From assembly GCA_964406155.1 (NCBI GenBank), contig CAYOQR010000021.1, positions 12,077-76,076 on the forward strand: a DNA stretch of 64,000 nt, written 5' to 3'. A program made the position numbers and the translations under genes. Positions 17,136-25,312 of this stretch are shown piece by piece. The stretch comes from Dongia_B sp964406155 (GTDB taxonomy: Bacteria > Pseudomonadota > Alphaproteobacteria > Dongiales > Dongiaceae). Position 1 is the first letter of the stretch. Each line of letters opens with the position of its first letter. The notes under the pieces are model-generated. The model did no database searches and was not told the origin of the DNA. It worked only from the letters and a program-made list of their open reading frames with translations.

Positions 17136-18263
17136 ATGCCATCCGATCCGATCACCGATGCCGGAACAACGAGCGACGCGGCGCGTGACGCGGGCCTCGG
17201 CCTGGCCGGCGGCACGCCGTATCGGCGGGTCGGGTATCGCCAGGGACAGGCGGCGGATCCGACGCGACCGGACTGGGACGGCACGGGCGCGCGGCCCCTG
17301 CGCTGGGCCGCTTGGTATCCGGCGCCCGACGACGCAGCCGAGGACGACGCCCCGGCGCGCATCGCCGCCATTTCCTTCTTCGCCCTCGGCCCGGCCGCGC
17401 GTGATGCGATGCTCTCGCCGGCGCAGCGGCGCTACCCGGTGGTGCTGCTCTCGCATGGCACCGGCGGTGCCGCCTCCGGCTTCGACTGGCTGGCGCGCGC
17501 CCTCGCCTTGCGCGGTTTCATCGTCATCGCCGCCAATCATCACGGCAACACGGCGATGGAACGCTATCGCCCCGAGGGCTTCCTCGCCATGTGGGAACGG
17601 CCGCGCGATCTCAGCCTGCTGCTCGATCACCTTGCCGCGCATCCCGATTTCGCGGATCGCCTCGATCTCGACCGTATCGGCGTCGGCGGTTTCTCGGCCG
17701 GTGCCTATACCGCCACCGCCTTGCTCGGCGCCGTCACCCTGTTCTCGCAATTCCGGCCGCGCAACGCCGCCGATGCCGCGCAGATCAATCCCGGCGCAAC
17801 GACGCCGCTCCCGAGCGGCCCGCGCGAATTCCCCGGCCTCGCCGCGCATCTGCCACGCCTCCTGGCCGAGAGCGCGGTCTTTCGCGCCTCCTGGGAGCGC
17901 ATGTCGGCGGATTACCGCGATCCCCGCATCAAGGCGGCGCTGCTCTGTGCGCCGGGACGACCGGTGCGCAGCTTCAGCGAGGAAAGCCTCGCCGCTATCG
18001 ACGTGCCGGCGCTGGTCGTCGCCGCCGCCGATGACACGGTGGCCCCGGCGGCGGATTGCGCAATCTGGCTGCAGCAGCGCCTGGCGCGCAGCCGGATCGA
18101 GATGCTCGGCCCCGGCACCGGCCATTACGTCTTCCTGCCCGAGGCGACGCCGATCGGCCGCCGCACCGCGCCGGATATCTGCGTCGATGCACCGGGCGTC
18201 GATCGCCGCCGCATCCATGCCGGGATCATCGCCGCCGCCGCCGCGCTCTTCGCCACACTCTGA
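17136..18263 (+). CDS. Alpha/beta hydrolase (dienelactone/PAF-AH-like)
   Basis: A 375-residue cytoplasmic alpha/beta-hydrolase related to dienelactone hydrolase and PAF-acetylhydrolase-like esterases. The oxyanion region is VVLLSHGTGGAASGFDWLA (residues about 103-121), the nucleophile elbow is GVGGFSAGAYTA with Ser about 189, the acid is in VVAAADDTVAP (about 290-300) and the catalytic His in GTGHYVFLP (about 329). No signal peptide is present. The start at 17136 is followed by an acidic and poorly conserved N-terminus. A 15-bp tandem array begins eight bases after the stop. Substrate unknown. Confidence 0.85.
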   Translation: MPSDPITDAGTTSDAARDAGLGLAGGTPYRRVGYRQGQAADPTRPDWDGTGARPLRWAAWYPAPDDAAEDDAPARIAAISFFALGPAARDAMLSPAQRRYPVVLLSHGTGGAASGFDWLARALALRGFIVIAANHHGNTAMERYRPEGFLAMWERPRDLSLLLDHLAAHPDFADRLDLDRIGVGGFSAGAYTATALLGAVTLFSQFRPRNAADAAQINPGATTPLPSGPREFPGLAAHLPRLLAESAVFRASWERMSADYRDPRIKAALLCAPGRPVRSFSEESLAAIDVPALVVAAADDTVAPAADCAIWLQQRLARSRIEMLGPGTGHYVFLPEATPIGRRTAPDICVDAPGVDRRRIHAGIIAAAAALFATL

Positions 18264-18270
18264 CCGGCCT

Positions 18271-18315
18271 GATCGGCCGCGCGCCGATTTGCCGCACGCC
18301 GATCCACCGCGCGCC
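18271..18315. repeat. 15-bp tandem array (x3) after a stop codon
   Basis: Units GATCGGCCGCGCGCC, GATTTGCCGCACGCC, GATCCACCGCGCGCC, starting eight bases after the hydrolase stop codon. The rest of 18316-18609 has no supported gene; an AGCGCTGTAAGCGCT inverted repeat lies at about 18419-18433. Confidence 0.85.
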
Positions 18316-18609
18316 AACGCGATGAGCATCCGGCCCTAATCGCCCCATCAAGGCTTTTAGTCCTCCTTCATAACTGCCTTGACAAGCCGGCCGGCGGCGG
18401 CAGCGCGCGCTGTGACAGAGCGCTGTAAGCGCTGCCCTCTAGCCCTGAAAAGGTCGACAGGGGGTGAGCCTTGCGACAGTCGGTATGAGGCTGTGGTGCG
18501 TGTATTGCACCGTTTCCCGCCGGTCCCGCGCGGTCCTGCATCGCGCACGACCGGACCTGGGTGAGCCATGCCCGTCGCGATGCCACCTCCACCGCCTCGA
18601 CCCCAGTTC

Positions 18610-18623
18610 TTACAAATTTGTAA
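18610..18623. promoter_or_regulatory. Operator-like palindrome TTACAAATTTGTAA
   Basis: A perfect 14-bp AT-rich palindrome in a very GC-rich context, directly before the GGAGAG ribosome binding site of the gene starting at 18637. It has the look of a response-regulator or TetR-type operator. I cannot assign the regulator. Confidence 0.6.
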
Positions 18624-18636
18624 TGGAGAGAGCCTT

Positions 18637-18903
18637 ATGAAAATTTTCCTTCCCGCCACCCTGCTGCTCGCTGCCCTGTCCGTCACCCCCGCCTTCATCG
18701 CCCCCGCGCGCGCCGACAGCCCGGTGCCCTGTGAGAAGGCGTTGTCGGATCTGCGTGCCGCCGCCGGCAAGGCGACGCTCAGCGATGCCGACAAGGCCAA
18801 GATCAAGGAACTGGAAGACAAGGGCATCGAGCGCTGCAACGCCGATGACGACAAGCGCGCCGACGATTTCTTCGCCCAGGCGATGAAGATCGTCGCCAAG
18901 TGA
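18637..18903 (+). CDS. Small periplasmic protein
   Basis: An 88-residue protein with a clear Sec signal peptide (MKIFLPATLLLAALSVTPAF, cleavage near ARA-DS, about residue 26). The mature part of about 62 residues is helical and charged, with two cysteines (PCEKAL and ERCNADDD) that could form a disulfide. The start at 18637 has a GGAGAG site six bases upstream; the longer frame from 18568 lacks signal-peptide logic. The gene lies 68 bases before the DUF347 membrane protein on the same strand and shares its operator, so the two are probably an operon. Function unknown. Confidence 0.75.
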   Translation: MKIFLPATLLLAALSVTPAFIAPARADSPVPCEKALSDLRAAAGKATLSDADKAKIKELEDKGIERCNADDDKRADDFFAQAMKIVAK

Positions 18904-18971
18904 TCGCGCCGTCGATCTGACCCTTCCCGTCATCCCCAGCTTTCCCCTCCAGCGTTCCAAGGAGAGTGCCG

Positions 18972-19793
18972 ATGTCCAGATCATCAACGTCCGGATCATC
19001 AACCCCACAAGCATCAACCCAAACCCCGCTCACGACACAAGCCCCCAACCGGGTACCGAAGGTCACCGCCGATTTCTGGCTGATCAAGCTGCTGGCGGTG
19101 ACGGTGGGCGAGACGGCGGCGGACTATCTCGCCGTCAATCTGGGCCTCGGCCTCTCCACCACCTCGTGGATCATGGCGGGGCTGCTGGTGGTCGCCATCG
19201 TCCTGCAATTCGCCCAGCGGCGCTATGTGCCGCTGTTCTACTGGCTGGCCGTCGTCATGATCAGCGTCGTCGGCACGCTGATCTCGGACAACCTGGTCGA
19301 TAACCTCGGCGTCGCGCTGCAGACCACCACCATCGTCTTCTCGCTCGCCTTGGCCGCGACCTTCATCATCTGGTATGCCGCCGAGCGCACGCTGTCGATC
19401 CACACCATCGTCACGACGCGGCGCGAGATCTTCTACTGGCTGGCGGTGCTGCTGACCTTTTCGCTCGGCACCTCAGCCGGCGACTGGTTCGCCGAAGTGC
19501 TCGGCCTCGGCTATCTCGCCACCGGCCTCGTCTTCGCCGGCATCATCGCCACCTCCGCCCTCGCCTATTACGGCCTGAAGATGAACGGCATCCTCTGTTT
19601 CTGGGTCGCCTATATCTTCACCCGTCCGCTCGGCGCGTCGGTCGGCGATCTCCTGTCGCAGCCGGTCGAATATGGCGGCCTCGGCTTCGGCACCATCATC
19701 ACCAGCCTGATCTTCCTGACCTGCATCGCCGCGCTGATCCTCTACATGACCGTCGGCCAGATGCGCGCTGCCGCATTCAGGAACGAGAGCTGA
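18972..19793 (+). CDS. DUF347 (COG4705) membrane protein
   Basis: A 273-residue inner-membrane protein of the COG4705 family, built from four repeats of a two-helix DUF347 unit. The repeated motif is visible as KLLAVTVGETAADYL, LAVVMISVVGTLISDNL, LAVLLTFSLGTSAGDWF and VAYIFTRPLGASVGDLL, each with a conserved acidic residue and G/T before it. The role of the family is not established; the conserved acidic residues within membrane helices suggest cation transport. The ATG at 18972 is preferred over a GTG two codons earlier because GGAG lies seven bases upstream. The first 28 residues are Ser/Thr/Gln-rich and carry SGSSTPQAST-type duplications. Confidence 0.88.
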   Translation: MSRSSTSGSSTPQASTQTPLTTQAPNRVPKVTADFWLIKLLAVTVGETAADYLAVNLGLGLSTTSWIMAGLLVVAIVLQFAQRRYVPLFYWLAVVMISVVGTLISDNLVDNLGVALQTTTIVFSLALAATFIIWYAAERTLSIHTIVTTRREIFYWLAVLLTFSLGTSAGDWFAEVLGLGYLATGLVFAGIIATSALAYYGLKMNGILCFWVAYIFTRPLGASVGDLLSQPVEYGGLGFGTIITSLIFLTCIAALILYMTVGQMRAAAFRNES

Positions 19794-19817
19794 AAGGAGC
19801 GCCGTCCTCTCGCCGTT

Positions 19818-19889
19818 CCCTGTCCTAGTTCACTTCCCCTGTCCTAGTTCACGCCCCCTGTCCTAGCTCACACCCCTGTCCTAGCTCAC
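19818..19889. repeat. Tandem CCTGTCCTAGYTCAC array (x4)
   Basis: Four copies of a CCTGTCCTAGTTCAC/CCTGTCCTAGCTCAC core separated by 2-4 pyrimidines, starting 25 bases after the DUF347 stop. Each copy contains CTAG, rare in this genome type. Confidence 0.85.
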
Positions 19890-19892
19890 CGG

Positions 19893-19941
19893 GCCTATCC
19901 GCTGATAGGCGTCCTACCCCCGGCCGGTCTTCCGGCCGGGG
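19893..19941 (+). terminator. Double hairpin after DUF347 gene
   Basis: GCCTATC/GATAGGC (19893-19910) is followed by CCCCGGCCGG/CCGGCCGGGG (19918-19941), both perfect stems with four-base loops. There is no T-run, so this may be a Rho-type pause or a stability element rather than an intrinsic terminator. 19942-20134 holds nothing recognisable. Confidence 0.4.
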
Positions 19942-20134
19942 CCTCATCCAAACGGCTGATGACGCCGGCCCTGCCGCCGGTCATCATTGTGACATACCGG
20001 ATACGGACCGGTGCCACGCTACCGAGTCTGACCACGAGGTCGGGCCCCGAGCGGGCACAGAGAACGCCCGTACCGGTCGAGGCTGGGACTGACGAAGAGT
20101 CGGCCGGCATGTTGCCCGGTATACCACCGGACAT

Positions 20135-21313
20135 ATGCGGCCGCCGAATTCCTGTCGCATGACGCAGGAACGGATAAGCAGGGACGGCACGCATGGCACG
20201 GCACACATGGTGACGACACAGGAAGCACCCACGTCACGAGACGGGCTCACCGGATACACCGCCGCCAGATATACCGCCGGCACCGATCTCAGTGCGCGGT
20301 ATCCCGATGTCTGGACGGCGGGCATCCGGGCTTCCACCTTCCCACCCGATGCATCCTCAGCCGATCCTCGGGCGCCCGCTCCGCAGGCGTCCACTGCTCA
20401 GGTGCCTGGCCCGCGAGATGGAGAGCGGCAATCCGCGACGCCAAGCTGCTGCGGCGAGCCGCCGGCCATGATCCGCGCCCTGCACCATTACTGGCAGCGC
20501 CTCGGCGACGGCCAGGTGCCGGAGCGCCGGCAGATCGATCCCGCCACCCTGAAGCCGCTGCTGCCCTATCTGGAACTGGTCGAATTCGAGGACGCGCCGT
20601 TCCGCATCCGCTATCGCCTGACCGGCACCCAGATCGACCGCTGGAACGGCTTCAACATCACCGGCCGCTATCTCGACGAATTCGCGACGCTCGATCTCAG
20701 CGGCTCGGTGGGGTTCCTTCTGGCACGCTATGCCGAATGCTGGCGCAGCGGCGAGGCCTTCATCGGCTGCCATGACTGGCCGCGCGCCCTGGAATCCGCA
20801 TTCGGCCCCGCAGCACCGGGACACGCACTGGGCCCGTCCTCCCCCGACGGCATACCGTTGCATCACCTGCGCATCTGGGTCGGCGCCTTCCCCTTGCGCA
20901 TCGGCACGCGCATCCGCCAATGCCTGGTGATCGAGGATTACGAAGGCCTCTCCCGTGCACGCGAAGCGGTGCCCTGGATAGACCCCGATCCCGATCTGCC
21001 GCAATTCGGCACGCACTCGCCCGGCATGCACTCATCCAGCCCGGATCTCGGCCGGGAAACGGGCGGAGCTCCCGCCCCCCGCGCCGATCGCCGGCCTAAT
21101 GGCCAGCAGCGCGATGACCGCAAGCGGGACGGCCCCGAGCGTGACGGTCATGCGCGTGACAGTCATGGGCGTGACAGCCATGCGCGTGATGGACGCGAGC
21201 GTAATGGCCCCGAGCGTGACGGTCACAAGCGTGATGAACACGGTCGGGGCTGGCGCGAGAGCCTCTGGCTCAAGATCGGCTGGCACGGTATCGGCTGGAG
21301 CAACGATGGCTGA
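20135..21313 (+). CDS. PAS_5 domain protein with repetitive tail
   Basis: The conserved part is a single PAS_5-type domain (residues about 110-270): ALHHYWQRLGDGQVPERRQIDP, LPYLELVEFEDAPFRIRYRLTG and NITGRYLDEF are diagnostic for this alphaproteobacterial family and closely match the second copy at 53911. No output domain follows, so it is probably a regulatory or sensory adaptor in the cytoplasm. The N-terminal 105 residues and the last 90 are low complexity; the tail is an Arg/Asp/Gly/His array (RDGPERDGHARD pattern) from degenerate 15-bp repeats at about 21105-21250. The true start is uncertain: 20207 or even the ATG before the PAS block (about 20468) are alternatives. Confidence 0.75.
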   Translation: MRPPNSCRMTQERISRDGTHGTAHMVTTQEAPTSRDGLTGYTAARYTAGTDLSARYPDVWTAGIRASTFPPDASSADPRAPAPQASTAQVPGPRDGERQSATPSCCGEPPAMIRALHHYWQRLGDGQVPERRQIDPATLKPLLPYLELVEFEDAPFRIRYRLTGTQIDRWNGFNITGRYLDEFATLDLSGSVGFLLARYAECWRSGEAFIGCHDWPRALESAFGPAAPGHALGPSSPDGIPLHHLRIWVGAFPLRIGTRIRQCLVIEDYEGLSRAREAVPWIDPDPDLPQFGTHSPGMHSSSPDLGRETGGAPAPRADRRPNGQQRDDRKRDGPERDGHARDSHGRDSHARDGRERNGPERDGHKRDEHGRGWRESLWLKIGWHGIGWSNDG

Positions 21314-21716
21314 CGGTGCGTGGCACGGCAACCGGCGAGATGACCGGTATCGCAACCGAGGAAGCGGCGGCGATATCGTCGGCGGCAGAATCTCGACCGC
21401 CACGGCGCCGCGCGTGGCATCGCCAACCTATCTGCTGGACGATGGCGAGCCCTTGCCCTCGGCGGCCCTGACCGCCTTGCGCTGCACCGCCCGCTCCTCT
21501 TCCGAGCGCTCCTCCTCCGCGTATCCCCGCCCCGATCCGCGCTCCAATCATTCGTGCCCGCCTCATCCGCGCCCCGCTCATCCTTGCGGGAGCTCTTCCA
21601 GCCGCGCCCCGTCTGGCCGCACCGCCCTCGCGCCCCTCGCCGATATCTGGCCCCTGCCGCCCGACCGCATCGACCTGCCGGGCCATATGCTCTCGCCCAT
21701 CCACGTGCTGCGGTGA
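21306..21716 (+). CDS. Possible small protein overlapping PAS gene end
   Basis: A 136-codon frame starting at an ATG that overlaps the stop of the PAS gene (ATGGCTGA). It begins MADGAWHGNRRDDRY and has an ordered-looking patch (TYLLDDGEPLPSAAL) and a C-terminus IWPLPPDRIDLPGHMLSP, separated by a Ser/Arg/Pro-rich stretch. No family is recognised. The overlap suggests translational coupling but the composition is poor, so this may be chance. Confidence 0.3.
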   Translation: MADGAWHGNRRDDRYRNRGSGGDIVGGRISTATAPRVASPTYLLDDGEPLPSAALTALRCTARSSSERSSSAYPRPDPRSNHSCPPHPRPAHPCGSSSSRAPSGRTALAPLADIWPLPPDRIDLPGHMLSPIHVLR

Positions 21717-21871
21717 TGGCAGCGGATATGGCACGCGCCATCCACCGGTGAAATCGGGCACGCGCCTCTCATGTTCACGCCGATCTTACTTTGCGCCGGC
21801 CTTGCTTTACGCAGGCCTTCCTTCACGTAGCCCCGCACGCAAGCGCGCCGCCGCATCCGGCTCCAGTCACT

Positions 21872-22002
21872 AAATGAGAAGACGATTCAGCTTTCAGGCT
21901 GACGCAGAGCTGCATCAACCTGCAAATCTCGCGCGCTGGAGTCGGATGCTCCCAAGTGGAAACGCCGGGGCGATTTCACTTGGGAGGTGAAAGCATCGCG
22001 CC
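21872..22002. repeat. Type C element
   Basis: Contains GATTCAGCTTTCAGGCTGACGCAG and CCAAGTGGAA...GCGATTTCACTTGG, the second being a perfect CCAAGTG/CACTTGG hairpin just after the carbonic anhydrase stop (reverse-strand gene). It matches parts of the elements at 48245, 48980 and 54968. Confidence 0.65.
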
Positions 22003-22986
22003 CTAGGAGAGCAGCTCGACCTTGCCGCTGGCAAGATCGTAATAGGCGGCGGCGACCTGCAGCTTCTCCGCCTTGATCAGGCCCACGAGAACCGGCGAGG
22101 CGGTGGCCAGGAGATGCGCCTGGATCTCGGCATTGGCCCGGATCGCGGCGGTGAGGCCGGCATCTCCCGTCGCATCAGCCGCCCCGTTCCCCTTCTTCGC
22201 ATCCATCCCCACCGTGTCGATGGCCGGGCGGATCGGTGCATAGAGCGCGCTGATCTGCCCCGGTACCTCCTTGCCCTCCATGCTCGCCTTCACGGCGCCG
22301 CAATTGCTGTGGCCCAGCACCAGGATGACCCGCGTGCCCAGCACCGCCGCGCCATATTCCAGGCTGGCGATGATCTCCGGCGTCGCCACATTGCCGGCAA
22401 CCCGGGTGACGAAGACATGCCCGATGCTCTGGTCGAAGACCAGTTCCACCGGCACGCGGGAATCCGCGCAGGAGAGCACGGCGGCGAAAGGCTCCTGCTT
22501 CTCCGCCGTCTTCTGTTTCAGGATGGTGAGGTCCTCGTCGAACGAGGTCAGGCGCTTCTGCACGAAGCGCTTGTTGCCGGCCATCATCCGCGCCAAGGCC
22601 TCGTCCGGCGAGATCGTCGCCTGCGCCAGCGCCGCACGCGGCCCCAGCACGGCGAGCGGCGCCGCGCCGAGGATCGCGCCACCCAGCGATGCGCCGCCCA
22701 GCCACGGTCCACCCAGCAATGGCCCAGCGAGCAACGGGCCGCCCACAGTCGCGGCCGTCGCGCCCGTTTGCAGGAAGCGGCGGCGGCTCAGGCGCGGCTG
22801 GCTCATGCCCATCATCACGCCCGCCATCGCATCCCCCATCACATCCGGGTCCGAGCTTCCACCCGCGCAGACCCCACAGCCGCAGGCGCCTCCCATGATA
22901 TGATCGGCAGCGACATGATCCGCCGCGCCATGACCCACCGCGTCATGAGATGTGGAACGATGATCCATCGATTTGGCGAACCGCAT
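22003..22986 (-). CDS. Tat-exported beta-carbonic anhydrase
   Basis: A 327-residue beta-class carbonic anhydrase (CO2/bicarbonate interconversion) that should be periplasmic: a twin-arginine motif SRRRFLQ lies at residues 67-73. Zinc ligands are Cys173 (in CADSR, with Asp175-Arg177 dyad), His226 and Cys229 (HSNCG). Two oddities precede the mature enzyme. The n-region is unusually long and includes a GGACGCGVCAGG cysteine cluster at about 32-43. The hydrophobic core of the signal (83-113) is a pentapeptide array (GPLLA, GPLLG, GPWLG, GASLG, GAILG) from 15-bp repeats. Start chosen at 22986 for its GGGAGGGG site; a 15-bp array lies upstream. Confidence 0.9.
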   Translation of the reverse strand: MRFAKSMDHRSTSHDAVGHGAADHVAADHIMGGACGCGVCAGGSSDPDVMGDAMAGVMMGMSQPRLSRRRFLQTGATAATVGGPLLAGPLLGGPWLGGASLGGAILGAAPLAVLGPRAALAQATISPDEALARMMAGNKRFVQKRLTSFDEDLTILKQKTAEKQEPFAAVLSCADSRVPVELVFDQSIGHVFVTRVAGNVATPEIIASLEYGAAVLGTRVILVLGHSNCGAVKASMEGKEVPGQISALYAPIRPAIDTVGMDAKKGNGAADATGDAGLTAAIRANAEIQAHLLATASPVLVGLIKAEKLQVAAAYYDLASGKVELLS

Positions 22987-23007
22987 CCGCCCCTCCCGCA
23001 CCGGCAT

Positions 23008-23067
23008 GAAGACAACCAGAATGAAGACACTTGGGATGAAGACAACCGGAATGAAGGTAACAGGCTA
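23008..23067. repeat. 15-bp tandem array (x4) upstream of carbonic anhydrase
   Basis: Units GAAGACAACCAGAAT, GAAGACACTTGGGAT, GAAGACAACCGGAAT, GAAGGTAACAGGCTA, ending 22 bases before the start codon of the reverse-strand carbonic anhydrase gene. Confidence 0.9.
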
Positions 23068-23261
23068 GCACGAAAGCTCGGCGCCAGCCTAAGGGCCTAA
23101 AAACCTAGGCGAAGCACCGCGCGGCCGGCGCCGGACAGACGATACCGGGCCTGACGATACCCGGCAGAACGACGTCGCGCCGACCTGCGTTCGCAGCCAG
23201 CCTTTTAAACGGCTCAGCCGTTCAAACGACCCAACCCGCCAAGCGACGGGGTCCCAGCGCC

Positions 23262-23666
23262 ATGACGATCGACGGCCTCACCACCACCCGCAGCGCCTTC
23301 GGCCCGCAGGAAACCACCGACCGCCTGAAGCGCGAGATCGCCGCCGCCGGCCTGACGCTCTTCGCCGAAATCGACCACGCCGCCGGCGCGACAGAGGCCG
23401 GCCTCGACCTCCGCCCGACCAACCTGCTGATCTTCGGCAATGCCCGCGGCGGCACACCCCTCATGCAACAGAACCAGATGATCGGCCTCGACCTGCCCCT
23501 GAAAGCCCTCATCTGGCAGGACGTCGCGCAAGCCTGCTGGATCACCACCCCCGACCCCGCCTGGCTTGCCACCCGCTACGGCATCGCCGCACAGACACAG
23601 CCCGTCGTCGGGAAGCTCAGTGAGGTGTTGCAGGGGTTGGTGGAGAATGCGGCGAAGGGGTGTTGA
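23262..23666 (+). CDS. DUF302 domain protein
   Basis: A 134-residue protein of the DUF302 family, a small alpha/beta fold common in bacteria and sometimes linked to redox or metal stress; its activity is unknown. Typical elements are SAFGPQETTDRLKREIAAAGLTLFAEIDH, then LRPTNLLIFGNARGGTPLMQQN (the conserved FGNP-like block) and LPLKALIWQD. No signal peptide or membrane segment. It is the last GC-rich gene before the AT-rich island; the sequence composition shifts within about 60 bases after its stop. Confidence 0.88.
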   Translation: MTIDGLTTTRSAFGPQETTDRLKREIAAAGLTLFAEIDHAAGATEAGLDLRPTNLLIFGNARGGTPLMQQNQMIGLDLPLKALIWQDVAQACWITTPDPAWLATRYGIAAQTQPVVGKLSEVLQGLVENAAKGC

Positions 23667-24043
23667 GGAGAGTGATTACGAGAAAGCAACCGCGACCGTC
23701 TCATGGTTCCGCGCCAGATTCATTAATGAGAAAAATTAGATTCACGTCCGCTTCAGTCGAATCGTAATTCAATTGGCTGACAAATTTTTCAGAGGGTGAC
23801 TACACTTTACTTTATATACGCTAACAAACGTGTAAGAGATTTTCTCTCCAGATCAATGACATAACTGCACCCGTCGAACCGCAACAGCTGGAACAAGCCG
23901 TGACTTAAGCAACTACAGGCTACTACAGCAAGCGGTTTCATTACTTATGCTTGTAATCACATCGATATGGCATTAGTTTTTGTTACAAAAATAGAAATCT
24001 CCGGAACATGCGGAGACACCGAGCCACTGGGGGAGCAGCAGCC
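23667..24043. other. AT-rich leader region of the defence island
   Basis: No gene is supported. The base composition drops sharply compared with flanking DNA. It holds a candidate promoter (23777-23806), an ACTACAGGCTACTACAGC direct repeat near 23915 and a CTCCG/CGGAG hairpin at 23999-24015. I see no tRNA, integrase or clear attachment-site repeat. Confidence 0.6.
23777..23806 (+). promoter_or_regulatory. Candidate promoter of the defence pair
   Basis: CTGACA (23777-23782) and TACACT (23801-23806) are separated by 18 bases and lie within AT-rich DNA about 240 bases upstream of the leader frame. A TTTATATACG run follows and could offer an alternative -10. Confidence 0.3.
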
Positions 24044-24091
24044 ATGATAATTGGAAGCCGCAAAGTCAAACTAGCTAGTGACACAATTTAG
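24044..24091 (+). CDS. 15-codon leader frame in phase with the nuclease gene
   Basis: ATG at 24044 is preceded by GGGGGAG with eight bases spacing, the best ribosome binding site in the island. It encodes MIIGSRKVKLASDTI and ends at TAG (24089-24091). The nuclease ATG lies only nine bases further and in the same frame, and that ATG has a weak site of its own. It could be a translational leader, or the nuclease originally began here and is interrupted by an amber codon. Confidence 0.4.
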   Translation: MIIGSRKVKLASDTI

Positions 24092-24100
24092 CTGGGTCAT

Positions 24101-25312
24101 ATGGCTCGCCGTCCGCCTAATAAATCGAACGCCGTTGTGCCGCGCCAGCCCGACGACCTAGATGCCTTGCTTCATGATAGTCCCACAGATGAAAAGCAGG
24201 GAGCCGCGGCTTCGCAAGGCTTCTCATTTCAGCAATGGTGGGCCGCTCTTGCCGTCGCTGAATCGCTAGCGACCGACACAGATTTCGCCGTGGGCATGGA
24301 AGTCAAGGAAGACGTCGCTCTCCTAGATTCTCCGAGCCAGCCAACTCGCATCGAGTTTTGCCAAATTAAGACAAATGAGCAAACCGGCGCCTGGACATTG
24401 AGGGGACTGCACACCAAAGGCCGAAAGCTAGTATCGGGGGATCATGAGCCATCTATTCTCGCCAAACTCTATAGGCGTCGCCAGGAATTCTCAGGGCACC
24501 CCACTAAATTACGGTTCATCTCAAATACTAGCTTTAAGGTGCCAAATTCCGGCGGACAGCAAGTAAACAAGCATGATGAACACTTGGCAGAACTCGCTGA
24601 TGCCGACAAATCAGCTATAGCAGCCGACATAGCGGCGCAACTCTCTATTAAAGCTTCTGATATCGATTTTCACGAAACACGGCTTCACCGCACAAATCTT
24701 CCTCTTCAAGAACAAGAAGTATTCGTCGGAGGAATGCTTGGAAAACTTAGTGAGGACGACGCACTTCCGTTTTTGCTCACCAAGCCGACCGTTGCTGCGC
24801 GACTATTAGCTTCCCAACTTCAAAGCTTGGGCTCTAACACCAATTATGCACGAAATTTCTCAGAGCTGCGCAGTCGTCTGTTATCACGTCAAGAAGCCTT
24901 AGCACTATTGATCAAAGTGGCTAGCGCAAAACCAAACATATCCGATGTGTTAGATGACGCAATCAATAGGCTAAATGCAGAGGGACACGATTTCGGAGAT
25001 GTCCGCGCGATAAAGCGAGCATGCGCCCGAGCATGCCTCGATGCCGTGGATAGAACTAACTTGGTTTTTCGCGACATCGCTCGTGTACTTCTCGATGCGG
25101 AACATATCATCAGCAACCGATCTATTCAGCCTAGCAAGCTCGGAGATCGAATGTCTCAGTTAGTCGACGATGCGAAAGTTGCTGCACCTCGACTTTTTTT
25201 CGGCCACCCTGATGCTTACATAAACGCCATAGCTTTGTTGGTAATCAACGATGGAATCGACATCAACGTATTCACTACTGAAGTTAGTGCGCAATCTGAG
25301 GAACAAAAATGA
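24101..25312 (+). CDS. lmuA-like: Lamassu-like effector with Cap4/DUF4297 nuclease domain
   Basis: A 403-residue protein whose N-terminal domain fits the Cap4/DUF4297 dsDNA endonuclease family (PD-(D/E)xK fold). Visible markers are QGAAASQGFSFQQWWA (residues about 32-47), the acidic motif E67...E70-D71 in GMEVKEDV and the Q88-I-K90 motif in EFCQIKT, together giving the E-D-QxK active site. The remaining 280 residues are helical and not recognised. Its stop overlaps the next start (ATGA at 25309-25312), so the two proteins are translationally coupled. With an SMC-like partner this is the Lamassu-type arrangement, in which the nuclease is held inactive until the SMC senses foreign DNA. Codon use is AT-rich, unlike neighbours. 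Confidence 0.75.
   Translation: MARRPPNKSNAVVPRQPDDLDALLHDSPTDEKQGAAASQGFSFQQWWAALAVAESLATDTDFAVGMEVKEDVALLDSPSQPTRIEFCQIKTNEQTGAWTLRGLHTKGRKLVSGDHEPSILAKLYRRRQEFSGHPTKLRFISNTSFKVPNSGGQQVNKHDEHLAELADADKSAIAADIAAQLSIKASDIDFHETRLHRTNLPLQEQEVFVGGMLGKLSEDDALPFLLTKPTVAARLLASQLQSLGSNTNYARNFSELRSRLLSRQEALALLIKVASAKPNISDVLDDAINRLNAEGHDFGDVRAIKRACARACLDAVDRTNLVFRDIARVLLDAEHIISNRSIQPSKLGDRMSQLVDDAKVAAPRLFFGHPDAYINAIALLVINDGIDINVFTTEVSAQSEEQK

Noticed and set aside
23999..24015. CTCCG/CGGAG hairpin as an attachment site
   Set aside because: Only 5 bp stem and no second copy found at the right border of the island near 27043-27110.
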